Under the pieces are notes generated by a model. It was not told the DNA's origin. It searched no databases and was given only the letters and a program-made list of their open reading frames with translations. From assembly GCF_001941845.1 (NCBI RefSeq), contig NZ_CP018870.1, positions 2,325,001-2,389,000 of the forward strand: a stretch of 64,000 nucleotides of DNA. The letters are read 5' to 3'. Below, in pieces: positions 1-9,267 of this stretch. The position numbers were made by a program, and so were the translations under genes. This stretch comes from Streptomyces sp. TN58. GTDB lineage: Bacteria; Actinomycetota; Actinomycetes; Streptomycetales; Streptomycetaceae. Within the stretch, counting starts at the first letter, position 1. Each line of letters begins with the position of its first letter.

Positions 1-215
1 CCGTCTTCAGCGTCGGCTACGGCGCGGTCCACGAGTCGCTGCCGTTCGCCGCGGCCCTCCTCGCCGCCACCCGCAGCCGCACCCCGGTCGGCGCCGCCCG
101 GGGCCGCTCCGGCGACGAGCGGCTGCGGCACCTGGGCGAGCTCTACTCGGCCGGCCTGCTGACCGACGGCGAGTACGCCACCCTGCGGGACCGTTTCACC
201 GCCGAGTCCCGCTAG
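1..215 (+). CDS. C-terminal end of a SHOCT-domain protein (partial)
   Basis: The reading frame is open from base 3 to the TAG at 213-215, so the gene begins upstream of the window. About 70 residues are visible. The last 30 (LGELYSAGLLTDGEYATL, then DRF) have the pattern of the SHOCT short C-terminal domain, LxxLxxxGLLTdeEYxxL, an oligomerisation or tail module found at the end of many actinobacterial membrane or PH-like proteins. The preceding segment (ESLPFAAALLAATR) is amphipathic rather than clearly transmembrane. The main domain lies outside the window, so no function can be assigned. Confidence 0.6.
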   Translation, partial: VFSVGYGAVHESLPFAAALLAATRSRTPVGAARGRSGDERLRHLGELYSAGLLTDGEYATLRDRFTAESR

Positions 216-280
216 GTCATCTCTTTGGGCGGCCCCTGCGCCAACACGCCCGGCCAAGCCACCCGTTGACATCCGGTAAC

Positions 281-330
281 CACGTGCAGCACCCTTTCAC
301 TACTCAACTAGTGAAAGGGTGCTGCACGTG
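281..330. promoter_or_regulatory. Perfect 22-bp inverted repeat, candidate GntR operator
   Basis: Arms 281-302 and 309-330 are exact reverse complements separated by six bases. The right arm contains the GAAAGGG ribosome binding site (313-319) and the GTG start (328) of the GntR gene. The core CACTA...TAGTG is the kind of dyad bound by YtrA-subfamily GntR repressors. Inference: an autoregulatory operator. As RNA it would also form a hairpin hiding the ribosome binding site. A TTGACA hexamer lies at 266-271, but no good -10 is spaced from it. Confidence 0.65.
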
Positions 331-714
331 CTGGAGTACCGCATCGACCGGCGCAGCGGCATGGCCACCTACCTGCAGATCGTCCACCAGACGAAGCAGG
401 CCCTGCGCCTGGGACTGCTGGAGCCGGGCGACAAGCTGCCCACCGCGCGTGAGGTCGTCGAGGCGACCGCCATCAACCCGAACACCGTGCTCAAGGCCTA
501 CCGGGAGCTGGAACGCGAGGGCCTCGTGGAGGCACGCCGGGGCATGGGCACTTTCGTGCGCAGGTCCCTGGGGGGCGCCCGGGCCGACTCGCCCCTGCGC
601 GGGGAACTGGCCGACTGGGCACGGCGCGCCAGCGCCGCGGGGATGGAGCGGGACGACGTGGCCGCGCTCTTCACTGCCGTACTGGACCAACACTTCAAGG
701 GGGACGACACATGA
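328..714 (+). CDS. GntR-family (YtrA subfamily) transcriptional regulator
   Basis: A protein of 128 residues with an N-terminal winged helix (about residues 10-75: ATYLQIVHQTKQAL, GDKLPTAREV, NPNTVLKAYRELEREGLV) and only a short C-terminal tail. That is the YtrA-subfamily architecture typical of regulators encoded next to ABC transporters. GTG 328 is preferred because GAAAGGG lies eight bases upstream; GTG 319 falls inside that site. The stop overlaps the next start (ATGA), so regulator, ATPase and permease form one translationally coupled operon. It probably represses its own operon through the inverted repeat over its start. The ligand is unknown; YtrA homologues often respond to cell-wall or antibiotic stress. 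Confidence 0.88.
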   Translation: MLEYRIDRRSGMATYLQIVHQTKQALRLGLLEPGDKLPTAREVVEATAINPNTVLKAYRELEREGLVEARRGMGTFVRRSLGGARADSPLRGELADWARRASAAGMERDDVAALFTAVLDQHFKGDDT

Positions 715-1598
715 CGGACGATCCGGTGATCGAGGCGACCGGGCTGGGGGTGCGCTACTCACGCCGACGCGGCTGGGCCCTGCGCGACTGCTCCTTCAGG
801 CTGCCGGCCCACGGCGTGTGCGCGCTGGTCGGCCCCAACGGCGCGGGCAAGTCGACCCTGCTGGCGCTCGCCGCGGGACTGATGCGGCCCACCGAGGGCG
901 CCATCAGCGCGCCGCCGCGCGAGGAGACGGCGTACGTGGGCCAGGACAAGCCCCTGTATCCGCAGTTGACCGTCGCCGAGACCCTCCGCATGGGACGCGA
1001 GCTCAACCCGGGCCGCTGGGATGCCAAGTGCGCCGCGCGGATCGTGGAGGAGGGCGGGCTCGACGGCGGCGCCAGGATCCGCTCCCTCTCGGGCGGGCAG
1101 CGCACGCGGGTCGCCCTGGCCCTCGCCCTCGGCAAACGCCCCCGCCTGCTCTTGCTGGACGAGCCGATGGCCGACCTCGATCCGCTGGCCCGGCACCGGC
1201 TCATGGGGGCGCTGATGGCCGACGCCGCCGAACACGGCACGTCCGTGGTGATGTCCTCGCACATCGTCGCCGAGCTGGAGGGGGCCTGCGACCACCTGCT
1301 GCTCCTCGACAGCGGCCGCGTCCGCCTCTCCGGCCCCGTCGACGACGTCGTCGCGGCACACCGGCTGATCACCGGGCCGGCGGCCGCCGCCGCCGACCTG
1401 GCCTCCCACACCATCGTCGAGTCACGGACGACCGGCCGCCTGTTCACCGCGCTCGCGAGGCCGCACGGCCCGCTCGACACCGGCACCTGGCAGACGGCCC
1501 ACCCCTCACTGGAAGAACTCCTGCTCGCCCACCTGCGCTCCCCCGACGCCCCGGCCCTCGCCATCGGCCCCCGCACCGCCGGGGCGGTGGCGGCATGA
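711..1598 (+). CDS. ABC transporter ATP-binding protein
   Basis: A protein of 295 residues carrying a complete ABC ATPase: Walker A GPNGAGKST (41-49), Q-loop Gln78, signature LSGGQ (126-130), Walker B LLLLDEP (146-152) with catalytic Glu151, and H-loop His184. About 100 extra C-terminal residues follow, as in drug or bacitracin-type ABC-2 ATPases. It overlaps the GntR gene by 4 bp and the permease gene by 4 bp. It would power the permease encoded by the next gene at the inner face of the membrane. The substrate cannot be read from sequence; YtrA-linked systems usually export or detoxify rather than import. Confidence 0.92.
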   Translation: MTDDPVIEATGLGVRYSRRRGWALRDCSFRLPAHGVCALVGPNGAGKSTLLALAAGLMRPTEGAISAPPREETAYVGQDKPLYPQLTVAETLRMGRELNPGRWDAKCAARIVEEGGLDGGARIRSLSGGQRTRVALALALGKRPRLLLLDEPMADLDPLARHRLMGALMADAAEHGTSVVMSSHIVAELEGACDHLLLLDSGRVRLSGPVDDVVAAHRLITGPAAAAADLASHTIVESRTTGRLFTALARPHGPLDTGTWQTAHPSLEELLLAHLRSPDAPALAIGPRTAGAVAA

Positions 1599-2509
1599 GC
1601 ATGCTGACCCTCAAGGGCCCGCGCTGGGTCACCGTCCGCCAGCACCGGCGCGCGCTGTGGACGCTGTCCGCCGCGGTCTCCGCGAGCCTCGCCGCCGTGA
1701 CCGCGCTGCGCTGGTGGGCGTCGTACGCCGCCGACCCCTACGAGGTCGGCGCGGGCTGGGCGCTGCGGGAGGGGATGGGACACGCCGGCACCGCCATGCT
1801 GTTGCTGCCGCTGCTGGTGGGCGCCTTCACCGCCGGCCCGGTGGTGGCCCGTGAACTGGAGAGCGGCACCTACCGCCTCGCCCTCACCCAGTCGACGACG
1901 CCCAGGGCCTGGCTCGCCTCGAAGGCCGTGCTGGCGGCCGCGGCCGCCACAGCCGGCTCGGCCGCCCTGGTCGGGGTCTACCGCCTCGGCCATGCCCCGC
2001 TCGCCGACAGCCACCAGTTCACCTGGGCCGACCGCGGGCCGTACGAGTCGACCGGCACGGTGGTGGTGGCGTACTGCCTGCTGGGCGTGGCCGTGGGAAC
2101 CCTCGTGGGCCAGCTCGTACGGCGCACACTGCCCGCCATGGCGGTCACCGGACTGGTCACCGGCGTGGTGATGCTGGTCCTCAGCAGTCTGCGCTGGTCC
2201 ATCCTGCCGATCCGGACGCTCACCGCGCCCGTGGCGGCCGGGCCCCCGAAGCTGTCGACCGGCGACTTCATGACGGACCTCGGACTCACCACCGGCTCGG
2301 GCGGGCGCCTGTCCGAGGGTGCCTGCTTCGAGCGCACCCGCAGCATGAGCCAGTGCCCCGCAGACCTGGACGTGACCGGGTGGTACCTGGAATACCACCC
2401 GGTCAGCCACTACTGGCCGACCCAGTCCGTCGAGACGGCCGTCGTCCTGGTCCTGGCCGCACTCTCCCTCTGGGGCGCCTTCGCGGTGCTGCGGAAGCGG
2501 CACCCCTGA
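1595..2509 (+). CDS. ABC-2 type transporter permease
   Basis: A protein of 304 residues with about six hydrophobic segments (for example LSAAVSASLAAVTAL, AMLLLPLLVGAFTAG, VAYCLLGVAVGTLVG, AVVLVLAALSLWGAFAVL) and the motif VVARELESGTYRLALTQS, which is characteristic of ABC-2 permeases. A soluble stretch with two cysteines lies between the fifth and sixth segments. ATG 1595 overlaps the ATPase stop (ATGA). A shorter N-terminus would lose the first membrane segment, and a longer reading frame upstream only reads the ATPase gene out of frame. Last gene of the GntR operon. Confidence 0.88.
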   Translation: MSMLTLKGPRWVTVRQHRRALWTLSAAVSASLAAVTALRWWASYAADPYEVGAGWALREGMGHAGTAMLLLPLLVGAFTAGPVVARELESGTYRLALTQSTTPRAWLASKAVLAAAAATAGSAALVGVYRLGHAPLADSHQFTWADRGPYESTGTVVVAYCLLGVAVGTLVGQLVRRTLPAMAVTGLVTGVVMLVLSSLRWSILPIRTLTAPVAAGPPKLSTGDFMTDLGLTTGSGGRLSEGACFERTRSMSQCPADLDVTGWYLEYHPVSHYWPTQSVETAVVLVLAALSLWGAFAVLRKRHP

Positions 2510-2520
2510 GGGGGCCGCCG

Positions 2521-3546
<1,026 letters not shown>

Positions 3547-3571
3547 CGCTGTCCCCTCCGCGAGGCCGCCC

Positions 3572-3955
3572 TCATCGGGTCCCCGCATACATGTCGATCT
3601 TGTAGTCCAGTACGGCCAGTGCGTCCGTCAGCTCCGTGATCCGTGCCCGCACCTCGCGCCGCGTGTGTTCCAGCAGCTCACGGCGTTCCCCCCGGGTGTG
3701 CTCGCCCTCCCGGACCAGCTCGGCGTAGCGGACCATGTCCGCCACCGACATCCCCGTGGCGCGCAGCTTGCCCACGAAGCACAGCCAGTCGAGGTCGGCG
3801 TCGGTGAAGCGGCGCTGGCCCGAATGCGAGCGGTCCACCTGCTGCATCAGCCCGATCCGCTCGTACCAGCGCAGGGTGTGCTGGCTCAGACCGGTCCGGG
3901 CCGCCACCTCGCTGATGGTGTACCGCGTCTGCGTCAGGCTCAGGCTCTGGCTCAT
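3572..3955 (-). CDS. MerR-family transcriptional regulator
   Basis: A protein of 127 residues with an N-terminal MerR winged helix (YTISEVAARTGLSQHTLRWY, ERIGLM, GQRRFTDADL) and a C-terminal dimerisation coiled coil (REVRARITELTDALAVLDYKI). No metal-binding cysteine pattern is present, so it is closer to the YhdM/AdhR-like aldehyde or electrophile sensors that sit beside aldo-keto reductases than to metal-sensing MerR proteins. First gene of a two-gene operon with the reductase. A MerR-type dyad lies 18 bp upstream of its start. Confidence 0.88.
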   Translation of the reverse strand: MSQSLSLTQTRYTISEVAARTGLSQHTLRWYERIGLMQQVDRSHSGQRRFTDADLDWLCFVGKLRATGMSVADMVRYAELVREGEHTRGERRELLEHTRREVRARITELTDALAVLDYKIDMYAGTR

Positions 3956-3973
3956 GGCCCCCACGCTAAAACC

Positions 3974-3990
3974 CTTGAGCGCACTCCAAG
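3974..3990. promoter_or_regulatory. MerR-type operator dyad
   Basis: The sequence CTTGAGCGCACTCCAAG is an imperfect palindrome of the CTTG-n9-CAAG type bound by MerR-family proteins. It lies between the MerR gene (start 3955, minus) and the serine hydrolase (start 4035, plus), so it may control either or both. Placement and form are seen; binding is inferred. Confidence 0.5.
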
Positions 3991-4034
3991 CAAGTAGGCT
4001 CGGCCGCATGGACAGCAAGGAGGCCGTGAGCGGC

Positions 4035-4853
4035 ATGGAAAGCCTGCGGATCATCGAGACCTGGCCGGTGGACACCGCCGCGGCGGCCGTCGTACGCGCC
4101 GACGGGAGCCTCGCCGGCTCGCACGGCCCCGTCGGCCACCGCTTCGCGCTGGCGTCGGTCACCAAGCCGCTCGCCGCGTACGCCGCCCTCGTCGCGTACG
4201 AGGAAGGCGCGATCGAGCTGGACGAGCCGGCCGGACCCGAGGGGTCGACGGTCCGTCACCTGCTGGCGCACACCAGCGGCCTGGCCTTCGACGAGCACCG
4301 TGCGATGGCGGCGCCCGGTACGCGCCGGCTGTACTCGAACGCCGGTTTCGAGGTGCTCGGCGACCACATCGCCAAGGCCACCGGCATCCCGTTCGCGGAG
4401 TACGTGCACCAGGCCGTCTTCGAGCCGCTGGGCATGGCGTCGACCACCCTGGACGGCTCGCCCGCCAAGGACGGCGTCTCCACCGTCTCCGACCTGCTGC
4501 GCTTCGCCGCGGAACTGCAGGCTCCGCGGCTGCTCGACGCCCGTACGGTCGCCGGGGCCACCTCGGTCGTCCACCCCGGGCTCAAGGGCGTCCTGCCGGG
4601 CTACGGCAGCCAGTCCCCCAACGACTGGGGGCTCGGCATGGAGATCCGTGACGGCAAGTCCCCGCACTGGACGGGCCTGACCTCCTCGCCGCGCACCTTC
4701 GGCCACTTCGGGCAGGCCGGCACCTTCCTGTGGGTCGACCCGGACGCGCGCGCCGCGTGCGTGGCGCTCACCGACCGGCCCTTCGGCCCGTGGGCGGTCG
4801 AGGCGTGGACGCCGTTCACCGACGCGGTCCTCGCCGAGCTCCGCTCCGCCTGA
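4035..4853 (+). CDS. Serine hydrolase, class C beta-lactamase/esterase fold
   Basis: A protein of 272 residues. It has the SxxK nucleophile motif (SVTK, Ser41-Lys44), the YxN motif (YSN, Tyr100), and a third-motif candidate HFG in FGHFGQAG. These three motifs define the beta-lactamase-like serine hydrolases (EstB, class C enzymes, DD-peptidases). At 272 residues it is shorter than typical AmpC (about 360) and lacks a signal peptide, which favours a cytoplasmic esterase or amidase. ATG 4035 is preferred for the AAGGAGG at 4017-4023; ATG 4008 would add nine residues. A 23-bp tandem duplication covers its stop codon. Confidence 0.82.
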   Translation: MESLRIIETWPVDTAAAAVVRADGSLAGSHGPVGHRFALASVTKPLAAYAALVAYEEGAIELDEPAGPEGSTVRHLLAHTSGLAFDEHRAMAAPGTRRLYSNAGFEVLGDHIAKATGIPFAEYVHQAVFEPLGMASTTLDGSPAKDGVSTVSDLLRFAAELQAPRLLDARTVAGATSVVHPGLKGVLPGYGSQSPNDWGLGMEIRDGKSPHWTGLTSSPRTFGHFGQAGTFLWVDPDARAACVALTDRPFGPWAVEAWTPFTDAVLAELRSA

Positions 4854-4878
4854 CCGCCGAGCTCCGCTCCGCCTGACC
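4833..4878. repeat. Perfect 23-bp tandem duplication over a stop codon
   Basis: Bases 4833-4855 and 4856-4878 are identical. The unit holds the last codons and TGA stop of the serine hydrolase, so the second copy is a non-coding echo of the gene's 3' end. It looks like a recent replication-slippage duplication. Confidence 0.9.
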
Positions 4879-4897
4879 GGCTGGGCGGTCCCGGCCC

Positions 4898-5554
4898 TCA
4901 GGCCGGCAGTTCCCAGATCAGCAGTTCCCCCGGGGACCCGGCGATGATCTCCAGCCCCGTCTCGGCGGTGATCCGCGCCGAGTCCCCGGGGCCCAGCTCC
5001 GCCCCGTCCAGGCGCAGGTCGCCGTGCACGACGTGCAGGTACACCCGCTCGGCGGCCGGTACGGCGACCCGCTCGCCCGCGCCGGGGCGCCGTACGTGCA
5101 GGGCGGAGCCGGCCGCGGGGATCCCGTAGGGCGAGCCGTCGGGGACGCCGCGCAGCACCTCGTACGAGGGATCGCCGCCCGCGGCGAGCGGCGAGAGCCA
5201 CATCTGCACGAAGCGCAGCGGCCGGTCACCGTCGTTGCGCTCGACGTGCCGTGCCCCGGAGCCGGCGCTGAGCCGCTGGACGTCGCCGGGCAGGACGGTG
5301 CTCTTCTCTCCGGTGCTGTCCTGGTGGGTGAGCTCGCCGTCGATCACCCAGGTCACGATCTCGGTGTGGCTGTGCGGGTGCTCGTCGAAGCCGGCGCCCG
5401 GTGCGAGGGTCTCCTCGTTGCAGGCCAGGACGGGGCCGAAGCGCAGGTTGTCCGGGTCGTAGAAGGACCCGAAGGAGAAGGCGTGCCGGGTGGTGATCCC
5501 GGCCGCCGGGTCCCCTCCCTCGTACCGGTCGGCGCCGCGGCGTACATCAATCAT
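4898..5554 (-). CDS. Pirin-family bicupin protein
   Basis: A protein of 218 residues with the pirin/YhhW signature: DNLRFGPVLACNEETLAPG, then HPHSHTEIVTWVIDGELTHQ, whose histidines and glutamate form the N-terminal cupin metal site. The C-terminal half is a second, degenerate cupin. Members are iron-dependent quercetinases or redox-sensing regulators. Length is close to YhhW (about 231). The start at 5554 gives the conserved IDVRRGADRY; a GTG three codons upstream is possible. It is divergent from fasR, with about 80 bp between them. Confidence 0.88.
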   Translation of the reverse strand: MIDVRRGADRYEGGDPAAGITTRHAFSFGSFYDPDNLRFGPVLACNEETLAPGAGFDEHPHSHTEIVTWVIDGELTHQDSTGEKSTVLPGDVQRLSAGSGARHVERNDGDRPLRFVQMWLSPLAAGGDPSYEVLRGVPDGSPYGIPAAGSALHVRRPGAGERVAVPAAERVYLHVVHGDLRLDGAELGPGDSARITAETGLEIIAGSPGELLIWELPA

Positions 5555-5635
5555 GAGGGCCACGGTAGCGGCCGGGCGGGGGCCCGGCGCGGGACCGGAC
5601 TCGGCGCAGCCTTCCCGATAAGGCAGTCTTGTCCC

Positions 5636-6853
5636 GTGCCTCAACCCGAACGTGAGCATTCCCCCGCCACACACGCCGCGCATCCCGCTCCCGTGCATCC
5701 GCACGCCGCGACGCTGCGCCGCCTGGAGAAGTCCTCCGGCCGGCTCGCCGCCAACGCGATCGCCCGCATGGACGAGACCCTGCCGTGGTACCGGGCGATG
5801 CCACCGGAGAACCGGTCGTGGATCGGCCTGGTCGCGCAGGCCGGTATCGCCGCGTTCACCGAGTGGTTCCGGCATCCGGAGACTCCGCAGGCGATCTCCA
5901 CCGACGTCTTCGGTACGGCTCCGCGCGAGCTGACCCGGGCGATCACGCTGCGGCAGACCGTGGAGATGGTCCGCACCACCATCGAGGTCATGGAGACCGC
6001 GATCGAGGAGGTGGCGGCCCCCGGTGACGAGTCGATCCTGCGCGAGGCGTTGCTGGTGTACGCGCGGGAGATCGCCTTCGCGACCGCCCAGGTGTACGCG
6101 CAGGCGGCGGAGGCGCGCGGGGCGTGGGACGCGCGGCTGGAGTCCCTGGTCGTCAACGCGGTGCTGTCCGGTGAGGCCGACGAGGGCGCGCTGTCACGGG
6201 CGGCGGCGCTCGGCTGGAACTCCCCGGAGCACGTGTGCGTGGTGCTCGGCACCGCCCCGGAGGGCGACAGCGAGCTGACGGTCGAGGCGATCCGGCGTGC
6301 GGCCCGGCACCACAAGCTCCAGGTCCTCACCGGGGTGCTCGGGGACCGCCTGGTCGTCATCGCGGGCGGCAGCGACAACCCGATGCAGGTGGCGAAGTCC
6401 CTGATCGGGCCGTTCGCGGCGGGGCCGGTGGTGGCCGGCCCGGTGGTGTCCGACCTGCTGAACGCGACGAAGTCGGCGCAGGCCGCGGCGGCCGGGCTGA
6501 AGGCCTGTACGGCGTGGCAGGACGCGCCGCGGCCGGTCCTGGCGGATGATCTCCTGCCGGAACGCGCGATCGCCTCCGATCCGGCAGCCAGGGAACAGCT
6601 GGTGGAGGAGATCTACAGACCGCTTGAGGAGGCGGGGTCGGCACTGCTGGAGACGTTGAGCGTCTATCTGGAGCAGGCGAGCAGTCTCGAAGGGGCTGCC
6701 CGGATGCTGTTCGTGCACCCGAATACGGTGCGCTACCGGCTGCGACGTGTGACCGACGTCACCGGTTGGTCGCCGTCGGATGTCCGATCGGCGTTCACGC
6801 TGCGGATCGCCCTGATCCTGGGGCGTCTGGCTGACGGTGATACCCAGTCCTGA
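5636..6853 (+). CDS. fasR: PucR-type transcriptional regulator of fatty acid synthesis
   Basis: A protein of 405 residues. It has an alpha-helical N-terminal region, a central GGDEF-like/CdaR-type regulatory domain, and a C-terminal PucR-type helix-turn-helix (SSLEGAARMLFVHPNTVRYR, about 345-385). Position directly before fabD-fabH-acpP-fabF identifies it as FasR, reported in S. coelicolor as the activator of this operon. GTG 5636 is chosen because upstream codons read into the pirin promoter region. The 83-bp gap to fabD must hold the operon promoter and the FasR site. FasR-type proteins respond to acyl-CoA status; no ligand residues can be assigned here. Confidence 0.92.
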   Translation: MPQPEREHSPATHAAHPAPVHPHAATLRRLEKSSGRLAANAIARMDETLPWYRAMPPENRSWIGLVAQAGIAAFTEWFRHPETPQAISTDVFGTAPRELTRAITLRQTVEMVRTTIEVMETAIEEVAAPGDESILREALLVYAREIAFATAQVYAQAAEARGAWDARLESLVVNAVLSGEADEGALSRAAALGWNSPEHVCVVLGTAPEGDSELTVEAIRRAARHHKLQVLTGVLGDRLVVIAGGSDNPMQVAKSLIGPFAAGPVVAGPVVSDLLNATKSAQAAAAGLKACTAWQDAPRPVLADDLLPERAIASDPAAREQLVEEIYRPLEEAGSALLETLSVYLEQASSLEGAARMLFVHPNTVRYRLRRVTDVTGWSPSDVRSAFTLRIALILGRLADGDTQS

Positions 6854-6936
6854 CCTTTTGTGGGACATCAACAATTACCCCGACCGTTCTTGGTCCCTGT
6901 CCCCACGGGCGGCAGGGTCCATCCACAAGAGAGAGT
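6854..6936 (+). promoter_or_regulatory. fabD operon control region
   Basis: The only gap between fasR and fabD. It carries an imperfect dyad (TGGTCCCTG at 6891-6899 against CAGGGTCCA at 6913-6921, 8 of 9 pairing) and a locally A/T-richer stretch at 6855-6880. Function is inferred from position, because FasR is known to act at the fabD promoter. Confidence 0.35.
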
Positions 6937-7860
6937 GTGAGGGTGCTCGTACTCGTCGCTCCCGGCCAAGGCGCTCAGACGCCCGGCTTCCTGACTCCCT
7001 GGCTCGACCTCCCCGGCGCCGCCGACCGCGTCGCCGCCTGGTCCGACGCCATCAAGCTGGACCTCGCGCGCTACGGCACGACGGCCGACGCCGAGGAGAT
7101 CCGCGACACCGCGGTCGCCCAGCCCCTGCTGGTCGCCGCCGGTCTGCTGTCCGCGTCCGCGCTGGGTTCCACCTCGGTCTTCGGTGCCGTCGCCGGCCAC
7201 AGCGTCGGTGAGATCACCGCCGCGGCCATCGCCGGCGTGCTGCCCGAGCAGGACGCGCTGTCGTTCGTCCGGACCCGCGGGCTGGGCATGGCGCAGGCCG
7301 CCGCCGTCACCGAGACGGGCATGGCCGCGGTGCTCGGCGGGGACCCCGCCGCTGTCGTCGCACACCTGGAGAAGCTCGGCCTGACCCCGGCCAACATCAA
7401 CGGCGCGGGCCAGATCGTGGCCGCCGGCACGATGGAGCAGATCGAAGCCCTGCAGGCCGACAAGCCCGAGGGTTCCATGAAGGTCGTTCCGCTCAAGGTG
7501 GCGGGCGCCTTCCACACGCACCACATGGCCCCCGCGGTCGCCGAACTGGAGAAGGCCGCCGAGGCTCTTTCCCCGGCCGACCCGGCCCTGAAGTACGTCT
7601 CGAACAAGGACGGCCGCGTCGTCACCACGGGCGCCGACGTCGTCGCCCGCCTGGTGGGCCAGGTCGCGAACCCGGTCCGCTGGGACCTGTGCATGGAGAC
7701 GTTCGCCGAGCTGGGCGTCACGGGGATCATCGAACTGTCCCCCGGTGGCACCCTGACGGGTCTGGCCAAGCGCGCGCTGAAGGGCGTACCGAGCGTGGCG
7801 CTGAAGACCCCGGACGATCTCGAAAAGGCCGCGGCGCTGGTCGCCGAACTGACGGCCTGA
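6937..7860 (+). CDS. fabD: Malonyl-CoA:ACP acyltransferase
   Basis: A protein of 307 residues. It loads malonyl groups from CoA onto acyl carrier protein, supplying the extender unit for type II fatty acid synthesis in the cytoplasm. The N-terminal APGQGAQ loop and nucleophile elbow GHSVGE (Ser89) are intact, and AGAFHTHHM carries the second catalytic His. Length is normal for FabD. GTG 6937 follows a purine-rich AGAGAGAG. First gene of the four-gene fab operon. In Streptomyces this FabD can also serve polyketide synthases. Confidence 0.96.
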   Translation: MRVLVLVAPGQGAQTPGFLTPWLDLPGAADRVAAWSDAIKLDLARYGTTADAEEIRDTAVAQPLLVAAGLLSASALGSTSVFGAVAGHSVGEITAAAIAGVLPEQDALSFVRTRGLGMAQAAAVTETGMAAVLGGDPAAVVAHLEKLGLTPANINGAGQIVAAGTMEQIEALQADKPEGSMKVVPLKVAGAFHTHHMAPAVAELEKAAEALSPADPALKYVSNKDGRVVTTGADVVARLVGQVANPVRWDLCMETFAELGVTGIIELSPGGTLTGLAKRALKGVPSVALKTPDDLEKAAALVAELTA

Positions 7861-7879
7861 GAGAAGGAGCCCACACAGC

Positions 7880-8884
<1,005 letters not shown>

Positions 8885-8939
8885 GGCCGGGATCCACATC
8901 CCGGTCTTCCTACCCAGTTACCCACAGAAGGAGCGCCAC

Positions 8940-9188
8940 ATGGCCGCCACGCAGCAGGAGATCGTCGAGGGCCTCGCCGAGATCGTCAACGAGATCGCGG
9001 GCATCCCGGTCGAGGACGTCGAGATCGACAAGTCCTTCACCGACGACCTGGACGTCGACTCGCTGTCCATGGTCGAGGTCGTCGTCGCCGCCGAAGAGCG
9101 CTTCGACGTCAAGATCCCGGACGAGGACGTCAAGAACCTCAAGACGGTCGGCGACGCCGCCGAGTACATCCTGAAGCACCAGGCCTGA
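8940..9188 (+). CDS. acpP: Acyl carrier protein
   Basis: A protein of 82 acidic residues with four-helix ACP form. The phosphopantetheine attachment site is Ser41 in DVDSLSMVE, the conserved DSL motif. AGAAGGAG precedes ATG 8940. Located between fabH and fabF in the fab operon, it carries growing acyl chains as thioesters and is the shared substrate of FabD, FabH and FabF. Confidence 0.97.
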   Translation: MAATQQEIVEGLAEIVNEIAGIPVEDVEIDKSFTDDLDVDSLSMVEVVVAAEERFDVKIPDEDVKNLKTVGDAAEYILKHQA

Positions 9189-9267
9189 GCCTGACGAGCG
9201 TTTGTCGCCACCCCGCGGTGGCGCCGTGACAATTCAGCACCCCCTGAGACGTGGAGAAAGAATTCCT

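Noticed and set aside
266..2509. A single 747-codon protein starting at 266
   Set aside because: Only the last 304 codons are real (the permease). The rest reads the GntR and ATPase genes out of frame.
4833..4878. CRISPR array or other spaced repeats
   Set aside because: Only two adjacent copies without spacers. No CRISPR-like regular array was seen anywhere in the window.
6854..6936. Riboswitch upstream of fabD
   Set aside because: The gap is too short and has no recognisable aptamer. Control by FasR is the established mechanism.
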